Assembly (NCBI RefSeq): GCF_011455695.1 | Contig: NZ_CP015030.1 | Coordinates: forward strand, 434,001-498,000 | DNA: 64,000 bases | From: Mannheimia granulomatis | Lineage (GTDB): Bacteria; Pseudomonadota; Gammaproteobacteria; Enterobacterales; Pasteurellaceae | Reading direction: 5' to 3' | Part shown: piece after piece, positions 1 to 10,191 of the stretch | Position numbering within the stretch: position 1 is the first letter of the stretch | How the letters are laid out: each line of letters opens with the position of its first letter | Notes under the pieces: model-generated | The model's database searches: none | The model's input: the letters and a program-made list of their open reading frames with translations, nothing else | Told to the model about the DNA's origin: nothing | Program-made: the position numbers and the translations under genes

Positions 1-3000
1 TTTAACAACAAATAAAGGTGTGGTTGAGACACCTACGAACGGAGATTCTTTTGTTACAGCAACGAATTTAGCAACCACTATTAATAGTGCAGTAGCCTCT
101 GCAAAAGAAAAAGTGGAAGCAGGTACTAACATTGTTTCTGTAACATCTGAAACTGATCAGACTACAGGTGCAACGACTTACACCGTAAACGCTAAAGGTA
201 CGACTGCGTCAGCAGGTTCTGATAAAGTTAAGGTTACCCTAACAGAGAAAGCCGGTAATATTACTGATTATGTAGTTGATTTGTCTGATGCAGCCAAAGA
301 CAGTTTGAACAAAGCTGATACCGCGGTGCAAAATTTTAAAGTTGCTGTGAATGATAATGGCAATGTGAAAACTGTTTCAAATGGCGGTACGGTAAAATTT
401 GTTAATGGTACAGGTACAACAGCAAAAGCAGTTGGTGAAGATGTGACCTTTGATGTGAATTTTGACGATAGTACATTAGAAATCAAAGATGGTAAGCTGA
501 ATGTTAAGGCAGATGCACTCGCTAAGCCACAGAACTATTTCCACGTTAATGACACCAATTCAGAACAAGTCGGCAACGCAAGCAACCTTGATAATGTTGA
601 TGGTATCGGTGGTGCAAAAGGTATAAATGCATTAGCAGCAGGTGTGAATGCACAGGCGATTAAGCAAGGTGATCTTGCTATGGGTAGTAATGCAAGTGCA
701 GATGGTACAGATACAAACCCTGCACCAGGCACTATATCTGGTTCTGCATTGGCAATTGGTACAAATGCAAAAGCAAGAGGTATTGCAAGTACAGCATTAG
801 GTGAAGAAGCAAATGCTGCTAAAAATGGTACATTGGCATTAGGTAGCAAAGCTCAGGCAACAGAAAGCGGTGCAGTTGCAGTGGGTAGAGGTGCAGTATC
901 TAGTGGTGAGTCAGCGGCAGCATTAGGTGCAGCCGCAACGGCAACTGGTAAATACAGCATTGCATCAGGTGTTCAGTCAAATGCTAAAGGTACTCAATCT
1001 ATTGCATTAGGTCGTTCAGCTGTTGCCGGAGATACTACTGCTACAGATGCGATTGCAATTGGTTCTGAGGCAAATGCATTATTTACTAATTCGATTGCGA
1101 TCGGTACATCTACGAAAGTGGATGTAGATAATGGTGTTGCTTTAGGTAGTAACTCTGTTGCTACAACAGATAAAGGTGTTGAAGGGACCAACCCACTCAA
1201 TGCTGTAATTGCTGATAAGACTTCTTCAGTATGGACATCTACAGCAGCCGCAGTTTCTGTGGGTGATGTAGGCAATGACGTTACTCGTCAAATTACTTCC
1301 GTAGCTGCTGGTACAGAAGATACTGATGCAGTTAACGTTGCACAGTTAAAAGCCACAGCTCAAGCTGCAAAAACAGAGGTAAAAGCGGGTAAAAATGTTA
1401 CTGTTACTTCAGAGAAAGATAATACGGACGGTCACACAATTTATACTGTTAATGCTAAAGATACGACCGTAAGTGTAGCAGCATACAGTGCTAAATATGT
1501 GACAGCAACGAAACAACCAAATGCTGGAGAGAATACTACTAACTATGAAGTAGCATTGACTGAAGATGCGATCACAGACTTCACTAAGGATGTGTCTGCA
1601 AGCGTGACTGCGGGATCGACAGCGGTATCTGTTGAAAAAGGCACAACTCAGAATATTGATGGTGTAGATGTTACTAACTATAAAGTTGATCTTTCAGATG
1701 AAACTAAAGAACAAATCGCAAAAGAAGAAAGTGTCGATACCGAAGATGATAACCTAAGTGTTGAACAAGATAAATTGAACGACACGAAAGGTAAAAACTA
1801 CAAGGTTAGCTTGAAGAAAAATCTTGATTTAGGTAATACAGGCTCAGTGAAAATGGGTGATACCACTATCAATTATGGCGGTTTAAAAGTTGGTGACATT
1901 ACTGTTACCAATGCACCGATTACTGTAAACGGTAATACTGTAAATAATATCAATGATGCTATTAACCAAACAGCGGCACAAGCATTTAGCCCATTGTCAT
2001 TCTCTGGCGATACGGGTACTAAATTTGACCGCAAATTAGGTACTGAAGTTAAGGTTGTGGGTGGTTCAACAGCCGCTGCAACAGATTCAAATATCGTTGT
2101 TGATGCAAATGGTACGGATACATTAGCAATTAAATTAGTTAAAGACTTAACAGACATCAATAGCATTGTGATCAATGATGGCCCGACTATTAACGGGAAC
2201 GGCATTGATATGAATGGCGACAAAATTACCAATCTTGCTGATGGTGAAAATGACAGCGATGCAGTTAATGTTAAACAGTTAAAAGCGTCTAAAGAAGTTG
2301 TTAAATCTGATGATAAATCGGTAACTGTTAAAACAACACAAAATGCTGATGGTGCGAATGTATTCGATCTCTCTATTAAGAGAGCAACTATCGATGATGA
2401 TCGTGATGATGCTGTATATCCAAACGCGATTTTGGCTGATTTCGATGGTTCTCTAGAAGCTCCACTTGAAGATGAAGATAAGAAAGCCTTTGTGGATGCT
2501 GAAACTTTAGTTAAGGCAGTAAACAGTGCTGGCTGGAAAGCTAAATCAGGTGGTAATAAAGCTGCTGGCGATGATGCCAAGGCTGAGTTAATCAAACCAA
2601 GCGATGAAGTGGAATTTGCAGCAGGTACAAACTTAAAAGTTAAACGTGTAGGAAAAATATTCACTTATGAGACTGCCGATGACGTTACCTTTAACAGCGT
2701 AACTTCTAATAACGTAACAGTGAAAGAAGGTGGCAATCTGACTGTGGGAGGAAACTCGACTGTTGATATGGGCGGTAACAAGATTACTAATGTAGAAGCA
2801 GGTGAAGCTCCGACAGATGCGGTAAATGTTAGCCAATTAACTGAAAAAACCAATGCAGCCAAAACTGAAGTGACAGGTACAGGCTTGGCAAATGTGACAC
2901 AAAAAGCGGGTGATAATGGTCAAACCATCTACAATGTAGATGTGGCTAAAGCTGATGCTCCAACAGTTACACGTGGTAATGTAACTGTAAAAGATGGTGA

Positions 3001-6000
3001 TGAAAATAAAGTCATGACTGCTAGTGATGTTGCTAAAGCGATTACAGATTCGGAGAAAACCTCGTCTGTTAAAGCTGGCTCAAAAGCTGTAAAAGTAACT
3101 ACAGGTGAAGAAGATGCTAAAGGCAACACTGAATACACCGTGGATGTAGAAACCGATAAATCTATTGCTCGTGACGACGATGGTAAATTAACGGTGAATA
3201 CTGACAACCTTACTATTGTGAAAGATCCTGATACTGGTGCAGTAAAAGCTAATACAACAACATTAACCAATACACCTGAAGGTAAGGTTACTGAGCCAAC
3301 AGGTGATGATGCTAAGAAACTTGTGAATGCAGGCGATATTGCGAATGCAATTAATAACTCAGGCTTTACGTTAAAAACATCAGCAACAGAAGGAGAGAAA
3401 TTATCTGGTGATAATGAGTTTATCAATCCGGGTGATAGTGTTGAAATGATTGCAGGTAAAAACTTAACTGTTAAGCAAGAAGCAGATGGTAAAGTAACTT
3501 ATGCAACGAAGGCTGATGTCGAATTCAACAGCATCGATATGAGCAATGGTACACCTAACCAAACCGGTAAGATCACAAACTTAAGTAGCAGTGTTGCGGA
3601 TAAAGCTCCAGTAGCTGATCCAAAAGCACCAACAATAGCAGAGCAAAAAGCAATTGCAGAAGCAGTTAAAAATGCGACGGGCGATAGCTTAACTAACGCT
3701 GTAAACTTAGGTGATTTACAGGCGGCAACTAATGCAGCGAAAACCAAAGTTGAAGCTGGCAAAGGTGTAACGGTAACATCTGAGACTAACGAAGATGGTT
3801 CAACTACTTACACTGTGGCAGCGAAGACTGATGGTACAACAATCAAAGTTGATGATGCAGGTAACATTACTGCTAACACTAGCGATTTAGGTAATAATAC
3901 AGATGGTACGGTTAAAGCTCCAACTCAACCAAATGCGTTAGTGACTGCACAAACTGTAGCTGATGCTATTAACAATGCAGGCTTTAATATTCAAGCAAAC
4001 GGTGATACGAAGAGCTTGGTGAAAACTGGTGATACTGTTCAGTTCTTAAATGGTAAAAACATCGAGATTACTCGTAATGGTAATGACATCACTGTTGCAA
4101 CAGCATCGGATGTGGATTTCGATAAAGTAACCGTTGGTCCTGTAACCATTGATAAAACAGATGGTATTGATGCGGGTGATACAAAAATTACTGGCGTGAA
4201 AGCTGGCGAGGCTGATACTGATGCAGTGAATGTATCTCAGTTAAAAACGGAAGTAGCAGCAGCAAAAGAAAATGTTGTCTCTTCTGATGGTTCTATCAAT
4301 GTTGATAGAACAGTAAATCCAGATGGTTCAACTGACTTTGATGTTACAGTCAATACTGATGATGTTACGATTGTGAAAGATCCGACAACAGGTGCAATCA
4401 AAGCAAATACGACGACCTTGAACGATGCTGATAAAGATGGAAAAGTTGATGCACCACAAGGCGATGATGCGAAGAAACTTGTGAATGCAGGAGATATTGC
4501 AAATGCTATCAACAATTCTGGTTGGAAACTTGCAGCTGATGGCACAGATGGTAATGAGTTAATCAACCCAAGTGATACTATTACTTTCAAAGTAGGTAGT
4601 GAAAATATCACTGTAAAACGTGAAGGTGCGGATATTACCTATGATTTAGCAAAAGATATTAATGTTGATAGTGTAACCTCTAATACGATTACCGTACCAA
4701 CTGATGAAAATAATCCGGCGAATAACCCGATTACGATCAACAAAGACGGTATTAATGTAGGTAACAAAACAATTAGCAATGTAGCTTCTAATCTGAAACC
4801 TGTAACAGCTGATGATAAAACTCAGCCGTCAGCGAATAATCCTGCAGATTTAGCTAACAAACTGAACAATGCAGCAACGGTATCTGATGTGTTGAATGCA
4901 GGCTGGAACTTACAAGGTAATGGTAAAGCAGTTGATACGGTGACACATAATGACACGGTAGACTTTGTAGATGGAAAAGGTACAAAAGTAACTGTAGAGA
5001 ACAAGGATGGCAAAAACACGATTAAAGTGAACAGTGCAGTTGAGTTTGTAAACACAGATCCTAATGATAGCTCAACACCAAGCAGCACAGCTAAACTAAC
5101 TGGTGATGCACCGGTTCAGTTAGGTAATGTAGCAAGTGGTGTGCGTAATCAAGATGGCACCACTCCGGCAGGTAAAGATCGTGCAAATGCAATTAGCAAT
5201 GCATCGGGAGATACTTTAAATAATGCTGTTAATGTTGGTGACTTACAAGCAGCAACTAAAGCAGCAACCACTAAAGTAGAGCAAGGTGACAATATTGTTG
5301 TTACTCCAACTACAAACCTAGATGGCAGTACGACTTACAAAGTAGCAACTGCAAAAGACTTGGTTGTAGATAGTGTTAAAGCAGGCGACACGACTGTAAA
5401 TAATGACGGTGTTAAAGTTGGTGATATTAGCGTAACTAACGCACCTATTACTGTAGATGGTAATACTGTAAATAACGTGAACGAAGCGATTAACCAAACT
5501 GCTGCACAAGCGTTTAAACCACTCACTTTCGCAGGTGACAGTGGTACAAATGTAGAGCGTAGATTAGGTACAACTGTGAATGTGAAAGGCGGTGTGACTG
5601 ATTCTGCTAAACTTTCAGACAATAATATCGGTGTAGTTGCAAATGGCACAGATACGTTGGAAGTGAAATTAGCAAAAGATATCAAAGGTATCGATAGCAT
5701 TGCAGTAAATAACGGTCCAACTATTAATGATGATGGCATTAATATGAACGGTGATAAGATCACTAATGTAGGTAATGGTGATATTTCTCCGAACAGCCAA
5801 GATGCAGTTAATGGTTCACAGTTAAACAACTACACCAAAGTAAACGGTAACAACATTGGTACGGATAACGGTGCGATTAATATTGTCAACGGTGCTGGAA
5901 CGACGGTAACGAGCGATAAATCCGGTGAGGTGAGAGTTAATGTGAACAATACTGATCTAACGGTCGCTGATAATGGTACTATCAATGTTCAAGACCCGAA

Positions 6001-6673
6001 CGGCACAGGTGCTCACTATGTCAATGCAACAACGGTTGCAAAAGCAGTGAACAATGTAAGCTGGAATGTGGGTTCCGGTAAGGACGAAGCAACTGCGAAC
6101 ACAGCTACGAAGAATACTTATACTGCAGGTAGCAACAAGGTGAAAGCAGGCGATACTGTAAAAGTGAATGCCGGTCGTAACGTTGAAATCAGTGGTTCAG
6201 GCAAAAACATCAATGTTGCAGTATCTGACAACCCAGAATTTAACACAGTGAAAGTAGGTAAGGGCAATAATGCTACAACCATTTCTTCAGATGCAGACGG
6301 TGTACGTATTGCAAAAGCAGACGGTTCACCACAACGTATCACTAACGTTGCAGCCGGTCGAGCAGATACTGATGCAGTGAACGTAGGTCAGCTGAAAGGT
6401 GCGGTAGGTGATTTAAATAACAAAATCAACCGTAACCAACGTGAAGCACGAGCGGGTATTGCTGGTGCTGCGGCAATTGCAGGTTTACCGGAAATTCACT
6501 TAGCGGGTAAATCAATGCTTGCAACAGCTGCAAGTACCTATAAAGGTGAAAATGCGATTGCGGTTGGTTACTCAAGGCTTTCAGATAACAGTAAAATTAA
6601 GTTGAAACTCTCCGGTAGTGCCGATACCCGAGGTGACTTCATCGGTACTGTCGGCGTGGGTTATGCTTGGTAA
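1..6673 (+). CDS. Trimeric autotransporter adhesin (YadA/Hsf type), 5' end outside window
   Basis: The reading frame is open at the left edge and no start is visible, so at least 2223 residues of a longer protein are present. The C-terminal ~75 residues (from NREARAGIAG to the final GVGYAW) form a YadA-type membrane anchor that would make a 12-strand trimeric beta-barrel in the outer membrane. Residues ~245-385 (nt ~750-1160) are tandem head repeats of the AIG-x-x-A-x-A type, a left-handed beta-roll. Eight neck-like DAVNV-x-QL motifs occur near nt 1320, 2255, 2812, 3690, 4215, 5220, 5800 and 6368, separating stalk modules. Trimeric autotransporters bind host matrix or cells and can give serum resistance; the ligand cannot be read from this sequence. 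A near-identical module occurs twice, so length may vary by recombination. The family is sure; the precise orthologue is not. Confidence 0.93.
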   Translation, partial: LTTNKGVVETPTNGDSFVTATNLATTINSAVASAKEKVEAGTNIVSVTSETDQTTGATTYTVNAKGTTASAGSDKVKVTLTEKAGNITDYVVDLSDAAKDSLNKADTAVQNFKVAVNDNGNVKTVSNGGTVKFVNGTGTTAKAVGEDVTFDVNFDDSTLEIKDGKLNVKADALAKPQNYFHVNDTNSEQVGNASNLDNVDGIGGAKGINALAAGVNAQAIKQGDLAMGSNASADGTDTNPAPGTISGSALAIGTNAKARGIASTALGEEANAAKNGTLALGSKAQATESGAVAVGRGAVSSGESAAALGAAATATGKYSIASGVQSNAKGTQSIALGRSAVAGDTTATDAIAIGSEANALFTNSIAIGTSTKVDVDNGVALGSNSVATTDKGVEGTNPLNAVIADKTSSVWTSTAAAVSVGDVGNDVTRQITSVAAGTEDTDAVNVAQLKATAQAAKTEVKAGKNVTVTSEKDNTDGHTIYTVNAKDTTVSVAAYSAKYVTATKQPNAGENTTNYEVALTEDAITDFTKDVSASVTAGSTAVSVEKGTTQNIDGVDVTNYKVDLSDETKEQIAKEESVDTEDDNLSVEQDKLNDTKGKNYKVSLKKNLDLGNTGSVKMGDTTINYGGLKVGDITVTNAPITVNGNTVNNINDAINQTAAQAFSPLSFSGDTGTKFDRKLGTEVKVVGGSTAAATDSNIVVDANGTDTLAIKLVKDLTDINSIVINDGPTINGNGIDMNGDKITNLADGENDSDAVNVKQLKASKEVVKSDDKSVTVKTTQNADGANVFDLSIKRATIDDDRDDAVYPNAILADFDGSLEAPLEDEDKKAFVDAETLVKAVNSAGWKAKSGGNKAAGDDAKAELIKPSDEVEFAAGTNLKVKRVGKIFTYETADDVTFNSVTSNNVTVKEGGNLTVGGNSTVDMGGNKITNVEAGEAPTDAVNVSQLTEKTNAAKTEVTGTGLANVTQKAGDNGQTIYNVDVAKADAPTVTRGNVTVKDGDENKVMTASDVAKAITDSEKTSSVKAGSKAVKVTTGEEDAKGNTEYTVDVETDKSIARDDDGKLTVNTDNLTIVKDPDTGAVKANTTTLTNTPEGKVTEPTGDDAKKLVNAGDIANAINNSGFTLKTSATEGEKLSGDNEFINPGDSVEMIAGKNLTVKQEADGKVTYATKADVEFNSIDMSNGTPNQTGKITNLSSSVADKAPVADPKAPTIAEQKAIAEAVKNATGDSLTNAVNLGDLQAATNAAKTKVEAGKGVTVTSETNEDGSTTYTVAAKTDGTTIKVDDAGNITANTSDLGNNTDGTVKAPTQPNALVTAQTVADAINNAGFNIQANGDTKSLVKTGDTVQFLNGKNIEITRNGNDITVATASDVDFDKVTVGPVTIDKTDGIDAGDTKITGVKAGEADTDAVNVSQLKTEVAAAKENVVSSDGSINVDRTVNPDGSTDFDVTVNTDDVTIVKDPTTGAIKANTTTLNDADKDGKVDAPQGDDAKKLVNAGDIANAINNSGWKLAADGTDGNELINPSDTITFKVGSENITVKREGADITYDLAKDINVDSVTSNTITVPTDENNPANNPITINKDGINVGNKTISNVASNLKPVTADDKTQPSANNPADLANKLNNAATVSDVLNAGWNLQGNGKAVDTVTHNDTVDFVDGKGTKVTVENKDGKNTIKVNSAVEFVNTDPNDSSTPSSTAKLTGDAPVQLGNVASGVRNQDGTTPAGKDRANAISNASGDTLNNAVNVGDLQAATKAATTKVEQGDNIVVTPTTNLDGSTTYKVATAKDLVVDSVKAGDTTVNNDGVKVGDISVTNAPITVDGNTVNNVNEAINQTAAQAFKPLTFAGDSGTNVERRLGTTVNVKGGVTDSAKLSDNNIGVVANGTDTLEVKLAKDIKGIDSIAVNNGPTINDDGINMNGDKITNVGNGDISPNSQDAVNGSQLNNYTKVNGNNIGTDNGAINIVNGAGTTVTSDKSGEVRVNVNNTDLTVADNGTINVQDPNGTGAHYVNATTVAKAVNNVSWNVGSGKDEATANTATKNTYTAGSNKVKAGDTVKVNAGRNVEISGSGKNINVAVSDNPEFNTVKVGKGNNATTISSDADGVRIAKADGSPQRITNVAAGRADTDAVNVGQLKGAVGDLNNKINRNQREARAGIAGAAAIAGLPEIHLAGKSMLATAASTYKGENAIAVGYSRLSDNSKIKLKLSGSADTRGDFIGTVGVGYAW
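1855..2265 (+). repeat. Adhesin stalk module, copy 1
   Basis: This in-frame module (from GDTT to MNGDKITN) reappears at 5383-5790 with the same order of motifs: VGDI, TNAPITV, AINQTAAQAF, GTDTL and MNGDKIT. The two copies lie about 3.5 kb apart in direct orientation, so unequal recombination could delete or duplicate the intervening stalk. Confidence 0.8.
5383..5790 (+). repeat. Adhesin stalk module, copy 2
   Basis: Second copy of the module at 1855-2265. Protein identity is high in the blocks TNAPITV, INQTAAQAF and NGPTIN, and lower in the linker between them. Confidence 0.8.
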
Positions 6674-6725
6674 TAACTAGATAAATAAACTGCAAAAGCT
6701 ATATGCAGTTTATTAAATGTGTATC

Positions 6726-6767
6726 ATAAAGGCTGCTAATATTTAACTATTAGCAGCCTTTATTTTT
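6726..6767 (+). terminator. Rho-independent terminator of the adhesin
   Basis: A perfect 15-bp stem (arms 6726-6740 and 6749-6763, core AAAGGCTGCTAAT) with an 8-nt loop is followed by a short T run. A second hairpin with 11-bp arms (6684-6694 and 6704-6714) precedes it. The gene on the right is convergent, so this may stop transcription from both sides. Confidence 0.85.
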
Positions 6768-6834
6768 AAACAATATGAACTGAAAAGGCTGATGTCAGAT
6801 ACAGAATATTTAAGAGAGATTTTCAAATAGGCAG

Positions 6835-8124
6835 TTATTTTTTCTGTTTAAGAAAATGGACAGTACAAGCTGCAAGTATTAATACAATCGCTGCACCTAG
6901 ATAGAGCTCATTCTTTTTCCAGCCAGCATCTAATAAAACACCTGCAAGTGTTGGGGAGACTATAGATCCTAAACGACCAACACCGATTGCAGTACCAACT
7001 CCTGTGCTGCGAAAATCAGATGCGTAAAGGGTAGGATTAATGGTATATAAACCGGTAATACAGCCGTTGATTAATCCACCTACTAAGATAGCTAATGCAA
7101 TAGCGAGACCTAAGCTGCTAGAGAATACAAAGGCAACAACTGCAGCGGCTGAGCAAAGGCTAAATAGCTGTAAAATATGTTTTGCAGCAAAACGGCTGAC
7201 TAAGAATCCGAAGATAAGTGAGCCTATAGTACCACCTACTGAGATTGCCATGCCTACAGTTTGGCTTTGAGTTTTTGCCATGCCAGCTTCTTCAAGCAAT
7301 GCCGGAGTCCAAGAACTGATAAAGTAGAATGAAGCAGAAATTGCAATAAATGCAAGCCAAATTAATAAGGTATTACGGCGATATTCAGGTTCAAATAAAT
7401 GGCTAATCGCTACTTTGTTTTTACCTTTAAATTCAACTTCGGGTAATTCCCAACCTTCACCTATGCCTAATTTTATCGCGATTTGATTTAATCGTGCTTG
7501 GGCATTTTTCGGACGTTTGGAAATTAAAAACTCCACTGATTCAGGTAGTACGAAAAAGAGTAAAAGGAAAACCAAACCAGTTAAGATAGCTCCGACTAAG
7601 AATACCGCCCGCCAGCCATAAATATCTTGCAGTAATACCGCAGAAAGACCGCCTAACATTGCACCGATACCAAAACCGGAAGCGTAAATAGCAATGGCTA
7701 AACCACGCCATTTATTACTGGAATATTCGCTGACTAATACGTTAGTTCCGGTTAAGATTGAAGCGACGCCTAAGCCTGTTACAACACGCCATAATCCAAT
7801 TTCAAATATAGAGTTTGCGAAATACGTCATTAGCATCCCAAGGGTTGCCAGCGCTGTGCCGATAAGTAGTAGTGGACGACGACCAAATTTATCGGCTAGA
7901 GGCGAAAGGCATAATGAGCCAACTGCCATACCAAATAGACCTGCGCTCATTAATGTGCCGATTTGTGCACCGTCTAACTGTAATTCTTCTCGAATACTTT
8001 TTGCTGTAAAGGCAAGGGCCATTAAATCAAAGCCATCAAGCATATTTAGTATCACGGTAAGTGCTACGACTAACCATTGGAATGAAGTCATTTTGTTGTG
8101 AGCAATTTTTTGGCGAATATCCAT
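6835..8124 (-). CDS. MFS transporter, aromatic acid:H+ symporter (AAHS) type
   Basis: 429 residues with about 12 membrane segments. The first segment contains DGFDLMAL, the DGFD signature of the PcaK/BenK/MhpT group, and the loop between segments 2 and 3 has the MFS motif A as LADKFGRRP. Known members import benzoate, 4-hydroxybenzoate or similar acids with a proton across the inner membrane. No aromatic catabolic genes lie nearby, so the substrate is open. The gene is convergent with the adhesin and appears to be transcribed alone. Confidence 0.85.
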   Translation of the reverse strand: MDIRQKIAHNKMTSFQWLVVALTVILNMLDGFDLMALAFTAKSIREELQLDGAQIGTLMSAGLFGMAVGSLCLSPLADKFGRRPLLLIGTALATLGMLMTYFANSIFEIGLWRVVTGLGVASILTGTNVLVSEYSSNKWRGLAIAIYASGFGIGAMLGGLSAVLLQDIYGWRAVFLVGAILTGLVFLLLFFVLPESVEFLISKRPKNAQARLNQIAIKLGIGEGWELPEVEFKGKNKVAISHLFEPEYRRNTLLIWLAFIAISASFYFISSWTPALLEEAGMAKTQSQTVGMAISVGGTIGSLIFGFLVSRFAAKHILQLFSLCSAAAVVAFVFSSSLGLAIALAILVGGLINGCITGLYTINPTLYASDFRSTGVGTAIGVGRLGSIVSPTLAGVLLDAGWKKNELYLGAAIVLILAACTVHFLKQKK

Positions 8125-8283
8125 AAGTCCTCTAAATTCATATTTATTAAGTTATATTGTTGTAGATTGAACTATATGAATTTCAAAGAGAGGAATCAAA
8201 CTCAAAATTTACATAAAATTTATGAAAGATTTTCATATTTGCAGATTTTCAAGGAAAAATGACCGCTTGTAAGTTACGATGAT

Positions 8284-8315
8284 AGCCCCCTCTTTAGTAA
8301 AGAGAGGGGAGTTGA
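8284..8315. repeat. Intergenic imperfect palindrome
   Basis: Arms CCCCCTCTTT and AAAGAGAGGGG with a 2-nt bulge and a 3-nt loop lie between rnfH and the MFS gene, next to an uptake-signal core in reverse orientation (8262-8270). It could act as the terminator of ratA-rnfH or be a dispersed intergenic repeat. Only one copy is visible here. Confidence 0.4.
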
Positions 8316-8329
8316 TAATTAGGGGAAAA

Positions 8330-8656
8330 TTACTTCTTGGCAGCGGCTTGTTCCGCTGCTTTTTTACGTCTGATTTCTTTTGGATCGGCAAGTAATGGAC
8401 GGTAGATTTCAATTCTATCGCCATTTTCCACTGTCTCATTGAGTTTTGCCGGGCGGCTGAAAATGCCGACTTTGTTTTCACGTAGATCGATTTCGGTATA
8501 TTTTTCTAACACACCGGAAAGCAAAATAATATTTTGAATAGTGGTATTTTGCGGCACTTGCAACTTTTTTAGAAAATATTTATCAGGGTAGGCATAGACT
8601 ACCTCAACATTAATTTTATTTTCTTCTTTCGCTTGGATTTCCGTATCAGACACCAT
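8330..8656 (-). CDS. rnfH: RnfH/RatB family ubiquitin-fold protein
   Basis: Small acidic-to-basic protein of 108 residues with the RnfH core (VEVVYAYPDKYFL, RPAKLNETVENGDRIEIYRPL) and a Lys/Ala-rich tail. I place the start at the ATG at 8656, preceded by AGAGGTGT; an earlier in-frame ATG at 8686 lies deep inside ratA. The ORF overlaps the end of ratA by 11 bp, so the two are translationally coupled, as in most gamma-proteobacteria. The biochemical role of RnfH is not firmly established. The family assignment is solid. Confidence 0.88.
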   Translation of the reverse strand: MVSDTEIQAKEENKINVEVVYAYPDKYFLKKLQVPQNTTIQNIILLSGVLEKYTEIDLRENKVGIFSRPAKLNETVENGDRIEIYRPLLADPKEIRRKKAAEQAAAKK

Positions 8657-9080
8657 ACACCTCTTTTGCTCGTTGTTTGAAGGCATTCACCATTTTTAAG
8701 GTTAGTTCATTAAAGACTTTGCCGAATACCAATGCAACGATAGGGCTGGCAAATTCGAATTCTAATTTAAGGGCAATTTTACAGCTTTGTTCATCAAATG
8801 GAGTAAATGTCCAATCACCGTGCAAGTGGTGGAAAGGGCCTTCAATTAAGGACATCTCGATCTTATACGGTGGGGTCATTTTATTGTGAGTGCTGAATGT
8901 TTGGCTAATGCCTAATTTTTGGATGTGTAATTCTGCTTTTAGCTCATTTTCATCCATACTTAATGTTTTAGCGTTAATGCAGCCGGACAAAAATTCGGGA
9001 TATTTTTCATAATCGTTGACGAGTTGATACATTTGCTCAGCGTTGTAAGGCACTAAAGCAGATTGATTAACAATAGGCAT
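8646..9080 (-). CDS. ratA: RatA/PasT-like START-domain protein
   Basis: 144 residues matching the polyketide cyclase/START (COQ10-like) family: the opening MPIVNQSALVPYNAEQMY, a central YPEFLSGC, and a C-terminal helix ending in QRAKEVYGV. The family is described either as RatA, which blocks 70S ribosome association, or as PasT, linked to persistence and ubiquinone function. Its partner rnfH overlaps the 3' end. An uptake-signal core (9102-9110) sits directly upstream. Confidence 0.88.
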   Translation of the reverse strand: MPIVNQSALVPYNAEQMYQLVNDYEKYPEFLSGCINAKTLSMDENELKAELHIQKLGISQTFSTHNKMTPPYKIEMSLIEGPFHHLHGDWTFTPFDEQSCKIALKLEFEFASPIVALVFGKVFNELTLKMVNAFKQRAKEVYGV

Positions 9081-9135
9081 AATTTTCTTTTATTTAAATT
9101 AACAAGCGGTCGTATTTTACAAGAATTTTGCAAAT

Positions 9136-10191
9136 CTACAAAGAAACGCTTTTTATCTGCAGATAAACGGTTTGCTCAGTGGTAATCGCTAATTCATCAA
9201 ATGCCCATAGGCTAATGGTTGCCCAAATCTGCTGACTTTCCACCACAACGGCAATATCGACACGTTCAGAGTGTTTTTCGATAAGCATGACTTTACCTTT
9301 TAATTGGTTGCGAATGGAGCTTTGAGTTGGCTTTTCCACACTAATGGACACATCTCGGCTGGCAATGGTAATTCGCAATTTATCGCCTATTCGGTGGCGA
9401 GGTGTTTCGTGAATCCACAGCATTTGCTCATTTAACGCCAAACCCAGCATTTTGTAGTCAGGCTGATGTTGTTTTATCGGTAGTTCCAACAAGCTGATGT
9501 GTTGATGATTCGGCTGCCAATCGGCAAAGGCTTTGCTATGCCAGACCTTTTCTACCGTATCAAATGCCACTACTTTACCGTTTTCCAGTAATACCAGATG
9601 ATCGGCAAGACGGACGATTTCCTCAAGGCTATGGCTAACATAGAGAATCGGAATATCTAACTGCTCGGCAAGTTTGCTCAAATAATCCATTAGCTCCTGT
9701 TTACGAGGTAAGTCTAAGGCAGATAAAGGTTCGTCCATTAATAAAATATCGGGGGAACTTAATAATGCCCGTCCGATCGCCACCCGCTGCTTTTCACCAC
9801 CTGAGAGGCCGGCAGGGTAGCGATTGAGTAGCTGAGTAATGCCTAGTAGCTCGGTAATTTGCAAAAAATCCTTATAATCCGACCGCTTGTAGCCGTATTT
9901 TAGGTTTTTTTCTACTGAATAGTGAGGGAATAAACGGGGCTCCTGGAATACATAGCCAATATTGCGTTTTTCCGGAGCAATATTTATTCGATTTTGGCTG
10001 TCAAAGAGCGTTCGTCCATTTAGCTCAATCATGCCTGATTGCGCAGTAGAAAGCCCGGCAATCACATTAATCAGACTGGATTTCCCTGCACCTGAACGCC
10101 CGAAAATTGCGGTAACACCTTTTGCCGGCAGGGTTAAATCTACATTCAGCGTAAATTCGCCAAGCTGTTGGGTAAGATTAAGTTTTAGCAT
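9136..10191 (-). CDS. modC: Molybdate ABC transporter ATP-binding protein
   Basis: 351 residues. Walker A is GRSGAGKSS, the signature is LSGGEKQRVAIGRALL and Walker B is ILLMDEPLSALD. The C-terminal ~120 residues form a TOBE domain that senses molybdate oxyanion. It powers the ModB permease at the cytoplasmic face. It is the last gene of modABC and overlaps modB by 14 bp. An uptake-signal core lies inside the gene near 9882. Confidence 0.95.
   Translation of the reverse strand: MLKLNLTQQLGEFTLNVDLTLPAKGVTAIFGRSGAGKSSLINVIAGLSTAQSGMIELNGRTLFDSQNRINIAPEKRNIGYVFQEPRLFPHYSVEKNLKYGYKRSDYKDFLQITELLGITQLLNRYPAGLSGGEKQRVAIGRALLSSPDILLMDEPLSALDLPRKQELMDYLSKLAEQLDIPILYVSHSLEEIVRLADHLVLLENGKVVAFDTVEKVWHSKAFADWQPNHQHISLLELPIKQHQPDYKMLGLALNEQMLWIHETPRHRIGDKLRITIASRDVSISVEKPTQSSIRNQLKGKVMLIEKHSERVDIAVVVESQQIWATISLWAFDELAITTEQTVYLQIKSVSL

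Noticed and set aside
268-5829. Many long minus-strand reading frames across the adhesin gene
   Set aside because: They are shadows of the repetitive adhesin; the plus-strand frame has clear family domains and the others have no ribosome sites or known motifs.
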